Assembly (NCBI GenBank): GCA_016839245.1 | Contig: JAEOUN010000059.1 | Span: 1-5,357, forward strand | Length of the DNA stretch: 5,357 nt | Origin: Candidatus Thorarchaeota archaeon | GTDB lineage: Archaea; Asgardarchaeota; Thorarchaeia; Thorarchaeales; Thorarchaeaceae | Direction: 5' to 3' | Part shown: positions 1 to 5,195 of the stretch, one piece after another | How the letters are laid out: every line of letters starts with the position of its first letter | How positions within the stretch are numbered: the stretch's first letter is position 1 | Program-made: the position numbers and the translations under genes | The notes under the pieces: model-generated | Seen by the model: only the letters and a program-made list of their open reading frames with translations | The model's database searches: none | Told to the model about the DNA's origin: nothing

Positions 1-246
1 GAACGGACAACAATGATGAGGAACGTCAAGGCTGAGGACTTTGAACTCTTCCAGGCAGTCGATGGTCTTTTCAAGCGTGGAATCAAAGAGAAGACGATTA
101 AGGCACTGCCTTTACCTATATTGACTGCAGTCTCCTATGTCCCTATCATCACACTTCTGGGGTACCATCAAGTCGGGATAATCAAAATGGATGAAGATAA
201 TATCAAGCAAGCATGTGAGATTGCTTGGAATGCAATCCATTCATGA
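1..246 (+). CDS. TetR/AcrR-family transcriptional regulator, C-terminal fragment (5' end outside window)
   Basis: The reading frame is open from the first base, so this is the 3' end of a longer gene; the methionine codons at 13 and 16 are probably internal. The 81 visible residues are mostly helical. They match the usual last part of TetR-type ligand-binding domains: an LFKRGIKEKTIKALP segment (the 'regulator arm followed by I-x-PLP' pattern), then a hydrophobic helix with a G at its end, then a final helix IKQACEIAWNAIHS resembling the common terminal ACW.AI helix. TetR proteins are normally about 190-210 residues, with an N-terminal helix-turn-helix that binds operators and a C-terminal dimer and ligand domain. 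The DNA-binding part is not in the window, so family assignment rests on the tail alone. It is convergent with the next gene (minus strand), 68 bases away. The target and ligand cannot be inferred. Confidence 0.6.
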   Translation, partial: ERTTMMRNVKAEDFELFQAVDGLFKRGIKEKTIKALPLPILTAVSYVPIITLLGYHQVGIIKMDEDNIKQACEIAWNAIHS

Positions 247-314
247 TTATTGATGAACTACTAAATGCATCTTCTATTTCAATTTCATTTAATTACAGTC
301 ATGACAGTCTGCTT

Positions 315-890
315 TTATTGATCTGCACTATCTTGAGAGTCTGGAGGATTACCTGGTGCAGAGGGTACAGTTTTAGCTACTCCGGAAGATGATGAGAAAC
401 GACTTTCAAGGTAGGGTTTGAGTCGATTCCCAACAAGACCACCAATTGCAGCTATGACCAGAGAGGTAAGATAGTAGATAGGAGTCATAGAAAAGATTCC
501 TTGGATGAATGGGTCGTTACTGATTAAATCCGGATTATTATTTAACAAATAATAATAGTACTCATGATAGACTGCCACAGAATAGCCGTTTACGAATGGG
601 TATAAAATCATCAGGATGATACTAGTAAATGGATTGTCAGCAACAACTGAATCCCAGTCAGGGAATATATAGAAAGCAAGGACTCCTGCGATCACGACGC
701 CCAGGACATTTATTATGAGGATGGAGATAACGCCATCTTTCCAATTTGCTGCGAGCATGCCCACAATGATAGATACTAAAATAAGCCCTGGAAATCCGCC
801 TATTAGCATAGACAACCATCCAAATAATGCGTCTAGGACCCATAAGACTGTACCAATGCTTATTGTTAGGATATACACTTTCTTACTCAT
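315..890 (-). CDS. Integral membrane protein of unknown family, 4-5 membrane segments
   Basis: A 191-residue protein starting at the ATG at 890-888. Hydrophobic segments lie at about residues 5-23, 30-47, 53-75, 86-108 (weaker) and 135-155. Between the last two is an aromatic-rich loop (YHEYYYYLLNNN, about 108-119). The C-terminal tail (about 160-191) is hydrophilic and rich in Ser, Pro, Gly and Asp, probably disordered. The longer frame begins with TTG at 905, but the ATG is preferred. A GGAGTTGA stretch (one mismatch to the archaeal Shine-Dalgarno GGAGGTGA) sits just before it, and the TATA element at 933-940 predicts transcription starting near 910, too close to the TTG. The glycine-rich paired helices recall small archaeal membrane families such as DUF5518, but I cannot assign one. 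No catalytic or transport motif is visible. It converges on the TetR fragment and is 219 bases downstream of the previous minus-strand gene, so it is probably transcribed on its own. Confidence 0.75.
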   Translation of the reverse strand: MSKKVYILTISIGTVLWVLDALFGWLSMLIGGFPGLILVSIIVGMLAANWKDGVISILIINVLGVVIAGVLAFYIFPDWDSVVADNPFTSIILMILYPFVNGYSVAVYHEYYYYLLNNNPDLISNDPFIQGIFSMTPIYYLTSLVIAAIGGLVGNRLKPYLESRFSSSSGVAKTVPSAPGNPPDSQDSADQ

Positions 891-932
891 CAAACTCAAC
901 TCCAAATTCCTTCTATTATATCAATAACCTAT

Positions 933-940
933 TTTATAAA
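933..940 (-). promoter_or_regulatory. Candidate archaeal TATA box for the 315-890 gene
   Basis: A perfect TTTATAAA (self-complementary) lies 43-50 bases before the ATG at 890. Archaeal TBP boxes are centred about 25-27 bases before the transcription start, so the transcript would begin near 910 and carry a leader of about 20 bases containing the GGAGTTGA ribosome site. The fit among TATA box, leader length and ribosome site is good. The motif is common in A/T-rich DNA, and no start-site data are available. Confidence 0.5.
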
Positions 941-987
941 TTGTACTATAGACCAAAGCAACCATGGCACCATATAATTCATAGTGT

Positions 988-999
988 TGTCCGAGGACA
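988..999. repeat. Short palindrome TGTCC-GA-GGACA in the intergenic region 891-1109
   Basis: This is a 12-base interrupted palindrome with 5-base arms and a 2-base centre. It lies about 50-65 bases upstream of the TATA box of the 315-890 gene and beyond the end of the 1110-1418 gene. It is GC-richer than its surroundings. The size and symmetry would suit a dimeric regulator site, but arms of 5 bases occur often by chance. The rest of this 219-base gap holds no convincing gene or RNA on either strand. Confidence 0.2.
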
Positions 1000-1109
1000 G
1001 TTTAGGCTTCTTAGAAAATTATCAGAGCCCGAGAGATCTTTGACGCTAATCCTTGGCAATATAGGCAAGAGAAGCAGATGGAGGTTAAAATTTCTGCAAA
1101 GTGTGTCTG

Positions 1110-1418
1110 TCAATCCTCTTTCTTCTGGTATTCATCACTCTTCTCCTTCCCTAATCTCGACCAGTCAATGCATGATATAAGAAGAACAATCAATAATCCA
1201 TATGAAAAGAGGTCAATAAGACCAATGTCACCAGACATGAATAGATAGGACATGACAGCAGTAATGACAAGAATAAACACAGCTTTTGCATAGAGATCCA
1301 ATCTTCGTTGAACGATCTCATCTCGATACCCTATCACCACTCCAAATAGAATTACAAACAAAAGAATCAGAATTGCAGCCACAACTGCAATAATAGCAAG
1401 TCCAACTAATGACTGCAT
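1110..1418 (-). CDS. Small membrane protein of unknown function, 3 membrane segments
   Basis: A 102-residue protein if it starts at the ATG at 1418-1416. A TTG at 1451 would add 11 mostly hydrophobic residues (113 in total). Neither start has a good ribosome site, and the TATA-like CTAATTAG at 1476-1483 would place the transcript start close to the TTG, so the ATG is slightly favoured. From the ATG, hydrophobic helices lie at about residues 4-31, 45-60 and 65-83. A charged segment (YRDEIVQRRLDLYAK, about 31-45) follows the first helix, and the tail after the last helix is charged (RLGKEKSDEYQKKED). By the positive-inside tendency the first loop and its RR pair face the cytoplasm, but the similarly charged tail does not fix topology firmly. 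No family motif is recognised. The 1508-1930 gene ends 56 bases upstream of the TTG on the same strand, so co-transcription is possible. Confidence 0.6.
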   Translation of the reverse strand: MQSLVGLAIIAVVAAILILLFVILFGVVIGYRDEIVQRRLDLYAKAVFILVITAVMSYLFMSGDIGLIDLFSYGLLIVLLISCIDWSRLGKEKSDEYQKKED

Positions 1419-1507
1419 TATTAAAACAACCGAAACTACGAGTCGATACAACTCAAGTGAATCTTACTAGATTCTCTAATTAGATGTTCATTTTTGCATA
1501 CTTTGAA

Positions 1508-1930
1508 TTAGACCCAAGCCAGAGCCCCAGCAATCATAGCGATAATACCACCTGCAAATCCAGGAAGAAAGACCAGAAAGACCTCAATGTCCCCTGAGAA
1601 GAGCAGAGACCCACCTAGGATTAGGAAGGCAAGCACTGGTACTATGCCAAAACACCCGCAACAACATCCTATCTGCATACCTTCATACTTCGCTTCTTCA
1701 AAGTACCCACGATATGTTGTCATATATTGTCCTGACACTGTCTTTCGATGAAATGCATAGTAAGCACCAACAAGAAAGAGAACAGACAGTATCGGACCTG
1801 CTATTGATATAACAATGCGCGGAATTACTAGCACACTCTCAGATACCAGATAGCTCAGTCCTACTTGTAATATCATAAGAATCGTTGCGACAATGAATAG
1901 TATTGCACTCAACTTGCTTTTTGTTATCAA
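1508..1930 (-). CDS. Four-helix membrane protein with a CCCGC cysteine cluster
   Basis: A 140-residue protein read from a TTG at 1930-1928. No in-frame ATG precedes it before the upstream stop. The first internal ATG (residue 19) would cut into the first membrane helix, so TTG is chosen; a GGGA about 10 bases before it may be the ribosome site. Predicted helices lie at about residues 8-28, 36-60, 94-112 and 118-138. The 61-88 loop is polar, contains HRK and YRGYFEEAKYEG, and is probably cytoplasmic. At the loop-membrane border is a tight cysteine group, C89, C90, C91 and C93 (GCCCGCFG), the only cysteines in the protein. The last two helices are glycine- and alanine-rich. I recognise no named family. 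The cysteines could bind a metal, form disulfides or be acylated; nothing in the sequence decides between these. It has its own candidate TATA element at 1967-1975. Confidence 0.65.
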   Translation of the reverse strand: MITKSKLSAILFIVATILMILQVGLSYLVSESVLVIPRIVISIAGPILSVLFLVGAYYAFHRKTVSGQYMTTYRGYFEEAKYEGMQIGCCCGCFGIVPVLAFLILGGSLLFSGDIEVFLVFLPGFAGGIIAMIAGALAWV

Positions 1931-1966
1931 AATGATTTCCCGGCATAGGCAGGAAATCTAACCTTC

Positions 1967-1975
1967 TTATTAATT
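1967..1975 (-). promoter_or_regulatory. Candidate TATA box for the 1508-1930 gene
   Basis: On the minus strand this reads AATTAATAA within a run of A/T flanked by GGCC. Its centre is about 41 bases before the TTG start. That places transcription near 1945 and leaves a leader of about 15 bases that includes the GGGA ribosome-site candidate. The spacing supports the TTG start but is not proof. Confidence 0.4.
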
Positions 1976-2042
1976 TGGCCTCTTTTCCACACCAAAGATC
2001 ATTTTTCGGGTAATGAACACACTATTACATGGGATTATTCTG

Positions 2043-2094
2043 CAGGTTTCTGAGTGATGTCTGAATATCTAGACCATAGGAGTCATGAGACCTG
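2043..2094. repeat. Imperfect inverted repeat CAGGTTTC / GAGACCTG
   Basis: The arms at 2043-2050 and 2087-2094 pair at seven of eight positions, and the eighth can form a G-U or G-T pair. They are separated by 36 bases with no strong inner pairing. The repeat lies between the end of the propeller gene (2141) and the promoter of the 1508-1930 gene. It could be an operator pair or a loose RNA stem in the propeller gene's 3' untranslated region. With so long a loop, chance is a fair explanation. Confidence 0.2.
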
Positions 2095-2107
2095 AAAACC
2101 CTTGGTC

Positions 2108-2136
2108 AAAAAATCCTTCCTCTTATTGCCATTTAT
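2108..2136 (-). terminator. Possible T-tract terminator after the propeller gene
   Basis: Just past the stop codon of the propeller gene (minus strand), the transcript would read a small stem GCCA-AUAAA-UGGC. About a dozen bases later comes a run of six U, encoded by the A6 on the plus strand at 2108-2113. Archaeal RNA polymerase terminates on T-rich non-template tracts, with or without a stem. The stem has only four base pairs, so the call rests mainly on the T-tract and its position about 27 bases after the stop. Confidence 0.35.
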
Positions 2137-2140
2137 TGGC

Positions 2141-3952
2141 TCAAAAGTACTGAACAAACTCATCTTGGTATTCCGGTTTTATGAATCGACTTTTCAGATA
2201 GAGTCCAATTGCGACCACTGCAACTACGACAATGATGGTAATTATAGTAGTGGTAACGATTGGAGGGACATATTCAGGATATCGTATGGAGATTGTTACC
2301 ACATTATTGTCAATAGTGACTCCTTCATCGTCTGAGGTTGCAATATAGAAATGTGTCTCATACGTTTCTCCTGTCTTTGTTAAGTAAGCAGACAGGGTAA
2401 TGACTTGCGGACCGCACAAGACAGAGCTTCCATCATTGAAATACACTCTCAGTTTCTCGAACTTGATAATGTCACCAAAAAGAATGGCATCGGTGATGTT
2501 CTGTTTTGAGATAGGACCTCTCCAAGTTCCATACCACTCCGATTCAGTCCATGCAGCGTATTTGCGGCTGCTTATTATATTTGGATCTTGAAGGTCATCA
2601 GTCACATTCCCTTGGGTAGTGCAGATGAACGAATGCTCCTGCATCTCATCGTATCCCAATCCAACCGCGCGAGAATGAGTTTCCTCACTGGAAATATGAA
2701 GTAACTCTTGGTGATAACCAATACCTGTGTAGTTTCCGTTGGAGTACAGACCAATAGTGATTGTTGCATTGATTATATTTTCGGATTCATCACCTACGAG
2801 TAGCATACTGATTGAGGCGGATGGTAGGTCTCTAATCTGCATACCAATCCATGTAATGACTAGCTCATAGGATACATTTTCTGAAACAGGGAGTCGTCTA
2901 TATGCCAAGTTATGCCCATTTGGAGAGTACATGGCAGTATCATCATTATAGGGACCATCTGTGAGCTGAACAACACTCGTGCCCTCAGCATCAACACTGA
3001 ATATGTGGGTGTTACCATCTGAAGTATTGTTACTTCGCATGAGGAATGATTGCCCATCAACAGGATTGTAATTGACCAAGAAATTACTGTACTCATCTTC
3101 GACTATGAAACGCTCATTAGATCCATCAACTTGGATTGCACCAATATTCCCGTCAGGACAGTTGTACAAGACAGTATCTCCATCTGCCAACACTAAGGGA
3201 CTCGTCTTGAATGAGAATTCTTTCATTGTCACAGTGTGTGAACCATCCACATCACTCGATAAGAGTGTTGTAGGCTCATCCCAGTACCAGCTCGTACCCC
3301 AAACTAGCTTGTTACCCTTGGGGGACATACCAATAGTGAATGAAAATGTTGACCCGCTTATCAAAGTCCACTCATCTGTGCCATCAGCATTACATGTGTA
3401 AGCTTTCCACCACCCATTACCATTATGGGCTGAGAAATAGACGAGGTCAGTTCCGGGCACGAATCTTCCCCAACCAGCACTTCCTCGGAAGATATAATAT
3501 CCGTTTTCAGTGGATTTTATGCCATCAGTGTAGGTAAATGTGATTTGAGTTAGCTCAGTTCCATCATCGCGTATCTTCCAGAGCTCTCCTCGACCATAGT
3601 ATTCTGTTGGATCCCCATTCTCATGTCTAATTCTAAGAAGTATCCAATCACCCTGCCAGTCTAGTAGACCGTTCGTTTCAATCTCAGAATAGAGCAATTG
3701 ATGGTTGGTCACAGAATATCCATCCCAGTCACAGACCCAGAGCTCACCCCACGATTGACCATCGAGATGCTTTACGTATGCCAAACGAGTACCATCCGAA
3801 GACCAAGCGAAGCCTGAAATATTTCCTGCTGCTACTATTATTTCACTTTCATGAGATGTTGCAACTTGAATTGGAGTCGTTGCGGACACCATACCAAACG
3901 AAAAAAGAATTCCAATAACTACAAACATAGTTGCGATCTGTTTCAAAGGCAT
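2141..3952 (-). CDS. Secreted, C-terminally anchored TolB/WD40-like beta-propeller protein
   Basis: A 603-residue protein from the ATG at 3952-3950. A longer TTG start at 4003 is rejected because the ATG gives a textbook signal peptide (MPLKQ, hydrophobic core, cut after VSA at residue 24). A GAGTTGAT ribosome-site-like stretch also sits just before the ATG. Residues about 40-355 hold six or seven repeats of the TolB/PD40 type. Examples are WSSDGTRLAYV (50-60) followed by ELWVCDWDG, GELWKIRDDG (122-131), CNADG, MSPKGNKLVW (209-218), IFSVDAEG and MYSPNGHNLAY (341-351). Residues about 355-560 form a second beta-rich region I do not recognise. A membrane helix lies at about 564-586, followed by a short tail (KSRFIKPEYQDEFVQYF). 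Eight N-x-S/T sequons all fall outside the membrane, as expected for an archaeal glycosylated surface protein. The propeller suggests a binding or scaffold role; no catalytic residues are apparent. A peptidase of the DPP/TolB group is unlikely because no alpha/beta-hydrolase domain follows. Confidence 0.85.
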   Translation of the reverse strand: MPLKQIATMFVVIGILFSFGMVSATTPIQVATSHESEIIVAAGNISGFAWSSDGTRLAYVKHLDGQSWGELWVCDWDGYSVTNHQLLYSEIETNGLLDWQGDWILLRIRHENGDPTEYYGRGELWKIRDDGTELTQITFTYTDGIKSTENGYYIFRGSAGWGRFVPGTDLVYFSAHNGNGWWKAYTCNADGTDEWTLISGSTFSFTIGMSPKGNKLVWGTSWYWDEPTTLLSSDVDGSHTVTMKEFSFKTSPLVLADGDTVLYNCPDGNIGAIQVDGSNERFIVEDEYSNFLVNYNPVDGQSFLMRSNNTSDGNTHIFSVDAEGTSVVQLTDGPYNDDTAMYSPNGHNLAYRRLPVSENVSYELVITWIGMQIRDLPSASISMLLVGDESENIINATITIGLYSNGNYTGIGYHQELLHISSEETHSRAVGLGYDEMQEHSFICTTQGNVTDDLQDPNIISSRKYAAWTESEWYGTWRGPISKQNITDAILFGDIIKFEKLRVYFNDGSSVLCGPQVITLSAYLTKTGETYETHFYIATSDDEGVTIDNNVVTISIRYPEYVPPIVTTTIITIIVVVAVVAIGLYLKSRFIKPEYQDEFVQYF

Positions 3953-4009
3953 CTTTATCAACTCGAATTTCCTAACGATGATGTAAATCCATTTAATCAG
4001 CAAATCTCG

Positions 4010-4017
4010 TTTTTATC
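4010..4017 (-). promoter_or_regulatory. Candidate TATA box for the propeller gene
   Basis: On the minus strand this reads GATAAAAA, preceded by the purine-rich GAGGA that could serve as a TFB recognition element. It predicts transcription near 3988, downstream of the TTG at 4003 and upstream of the ATG at 3952, which supports the ATG. A second candidate, GATTAAAT at 3991-3998, would start transcription nearer 3968. Both lead to the same translation start; I cannot decide between them. Confidence 0.4.
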
Positions 4018-4083
4018 TCCTCGTGAGTACAATTAAACCTCATGATTTTTTTTCATATCATCCGTTTTTACTTCTGAACTAAT

Positions 4084-4097
4084 AATAGAAATCTATT
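4084..4097 (-). terminator. Palindrome AATAGA-AA-TCTATT just after the FilR1-type regulator
   Basis: A 14-base palindrome with perfect 6-base arms begins 4 bases past the stop codon of the 4101-4829 gene. In the transcript it is A/U-rich, with only short U runs around it. It may help end transcription or protect the 3' end, but a stem this weak with a 2-base centre would not fold well by itself. The call is tentative. Confidence 0.2.
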
Positions 4098-4100
4098 TTC

Positions 4101-4829
4101 TCACTTCGCCTTTTCCCAGTAGTAGAGGAAGAGGTCTCTTGCCCAATTCATGAATGTCGGATCATTTCCAGAAAAACCAGCATAGTCAATTCTGCCTTCA
4201 ATGAATCTAAAGCATACAAGAGCTCCTTTATCCGAGAGCGCGATAGTCAATGGCAGGTCTGTGAGACTCCTTACCTCAACATTAGATTCAGTCATGGCAG
4301 GAATTGGAAAGGTATTTGGAACAAGCATTTTGATATCCAGACCTTGATGCTGCTTTTCGTCCATGATTGGGCCCATTGGCTCAGGGATTATTCCTTCTGC
4401 TAGTCCCCATGCATATTGCTCAGCCTTAGTGAACAGACGTTGTCCCCGATTCAGATTTTCAATTGTGGCCATGACTAAAGTCGAATGTGAGAGTTCACCG
4501 ATCCTATTTATGAACTGGTAGGGAAGACACATTATGTCATGTGTTGAAAAATACTGCTTGTGTTTTGAGATGAACTCCAAGGGGGAAGAAAGCTGCATTA
4601 CCAGTCTGCCAAATTGTGTAGTCGTGTAGGTACCATCGGATTGTTTCTTAATAAGCTCAGCATCACAAAGACGTTGAACCTGTCTAAGAGCCTCGGTTGC
4701 TGTCACATCTAGGATATGGGAGATTTCCTGCAATTTGTGCGTATGCATCTGAAGCTCATTTAGTATTCCAAGTCGGTTCTCACTTGCGAGTTCAAAGAAC
4801 AGTTTCTCAATCCCTTCATCAGTTCGCAT
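4101..4829 (-). CDS. Winged-helix transcriptional regulator with FilR1/DUF1724 C-terminal domain
   Basis: A 242-residue protein from the ATG at 4829-4827, with GGTGGT six to eleven bases ahead as ribosome site. Residues about 5-75 form an ArsR-like winged helix. FFELASENRLGILNEL is helix 1-2, LQEISHILDVTATEALRQVQRL is the helix-turn-helix, and the wing region IKKQSDGTYTTTQFGRLVM ends it. Residues about 115-240 match the archaeal FilR1/DUF1724 pattern. ENLNRGQRLFTKAEQYAWGL and the central IKMLVPN strand are followed by LPLTIALSDKGALVCF, a DYAGFSGNDPTFMNWARDLFLYYWEKAK-type end with an invariant-looking DP.F..W..DLF.YYW, and a charged terminus. In methanogens FilR1 links to control of growth form and methanogenesis genes; that specific role should not be carried over. 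The domain is probably a sensor that modulates DNA binding. The gene is transcribed away from the 4938-5195 gene across a 108-base shared promoter region, so it may regulate itself or that neighbour. Confidence 0.88.
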   Translation of the reverse strand: MRTDEGIEKLFFELASENRLGILNELQMHTHKLQEISHILDVTATEALRQVQRLCDAELIKKQSDGTYTTTQFGRLVMQLSSPLEFISKHKQYFSTHDIMCLPYQFINRIGELSHSTLVMATIENLNRGQRLFTKAEQYAWGLAEGIIPEPMGPIMDEKQHQGLDIKMLVPNTFPIPAMTESNVEVRSLTDLPLTIALSDKGALVCFRFIEGRIDYAGFSGNDPTFMNWARDLFLYYWEKAK

Positions 4830-4841
4830 TTTTAACCACCG

Positions 4842-4879
4842 ATGCTTAAAGATTCATACTGATACTTACGTCTAAGCAT
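4842..4879. promoter_or_regulatory. Inverted repeat ATGCTTA-N24-TAAGCAT in the divergent promoter region
   Basis: Perfect 7-base arms lie at 4842-4848 and 4873-4879. Their spacing is 31 bases start to start, close to three helical turns, so both arms lie on the same DNA face. They sit between the FilR1-type regulator start (4829) and the TATA element of the opposite gene (4887-4894). The spacer holds a short direct repeat, ATACTGATACT (4857-4867). The location suits an operator for the winged-helix regulator, with arms bound by two dimers or a loop. One such repeat within about 110 bases could arise by chance. Confidence 0.3.
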
Positions 4880-4886
4880 TGACATC

Positions 4887-4894
4887 AAATAAAA
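4887..4894 (+). promoter_or_regulatory. Candidate TATA box for the 4938-5195 gene pair
   Basis: AAATAAAA on the plus strand is centred about 47 bases before the ATG. It predicts a transcript start near 4917 and a leader of about 20 bases. The leader contains CAAGG about nine bases before the ATG, a weak ribosome site. The element lies just to the right of the 4842-4879 inverted repeat, so a protein bound there would be just upstream of this promoter. Confidence 0.4.
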
Positions 4895-4937
4895 CTAATC
4901 ACCATTTTGAGTGCCTCATTGACGCAAGGCAATTACA

Positions 4938-5195
4938 ATGGAAAACAAGACAGATGATAAAGATCGAATCTTCTCTATCGAACTCAAGTCGAGAAGTGAA
5001 CTAAGAAACATTACTTTGACTGATAGTGATAGCGCACTCATTGAAGGAACAATTGGTAGACTTATTCATGCTACATTCACAGAAGGAATTATTCTTGAAG
5101 TCATCGGCGAGGGTGGAAGTCTCCGAGTAGACCTCAATGAGAATGAGATTCAAAAAACAACAGAACGAGTTCAATCGGAGGCGAACGAGCATTGA
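4938..5195 (+). CDS. Small soluble conserved-looking protein of unknown function (85 residues)
   Basis: Starts with ATG at 4938. The sequence has a charged N-terminus (about 1-10), then a run that alternates hydrophobic and polar residues, suggesting a small beta-barrel or sandwich. The strands are IFSIELKS (11-18), ELRNITLTD (21-29), ALIEGTIGRLIHATF (33-47), IILEVIGEGGSLRVDL (51-66), with a short helix-like end (NENEIQKTTERVQSEANEH). The I-EG-x-G-L..A.F..G..LEV.G..G.LRVDL pattern looks like a real conserved domain, but I cannot name it. There is no signal peptide or membrane helix, so it is probably cytoplasmic. Its TGA stop overlaps the TTG start of the following membrane protein by four bases, so the two are translated from one message and may act together at the membrane. 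Confidence 0.75.
   Translation: MENKTDDKDRIFSIELKSRSELRNITLTDSDSALIEGTIGRLIHATFTEGIILEVIGEGGSLRVDLNENEIQKTTERVQSEANEH
5177..5181 (+). promoter_or_regulatory. Ribosome binding site GGAGG for the 5192 gene
   Basis: A full GGAGG core lies inside the end of the 85-residue gene, ten bases before the TTG at 5192. It is the strongest Shine-Dalgarno match in the window, and it decides the otherwise weak-looking TTG start and the TTGA overlap arrangement. Confidence 0.6.

Noticed and set aside
891..1109. Possible structured RNA or tRNA in the 219-base gap
   Set aside because: Only short, mismatched stems are found; no cloverleaf, T-loop sequence or long helix.
715..1180. Plus-strand open frames at 715-927 and 827-1180
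   Set aside because: They lie largely antisense to the 315-890 and 1110-1418 genes, have no domain pattern or ribosome site, and have shadow-like composition (rich in Ser, Pro, Tyr and His).
2102..3537. Plus-strand frames at 2102-2335, 2400-2591, 3072-3401 and 3340-3537, and the minus frame 2860-3096
   Set aside because: All are contained in or overlap the propeller gene, whose frame is continuous with clear repeats, signal peptide and anchor; the others are shadows.
3952..4003. TTG at 4003 as start of the propeller protein
   Set aside because: It would bury the signal peptide behind 17 extra residues, and one TATA candidate lies downstream of it; the ATG at 3952 gives a standard signal sequence.
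3851..4036. Plus-strand 61-residue frame over the start of the propeller gene
   Set aside because: It is antisense to the signal peptide and promoter, with no coding signature.
4046..4053. Run of eight T on the plus strand as a terminator
   Set aside because: No plus-strand gene precedes it; for the minus-strand genes it reads as A8 and is more likely just part of an A/T-rich intergenic region.
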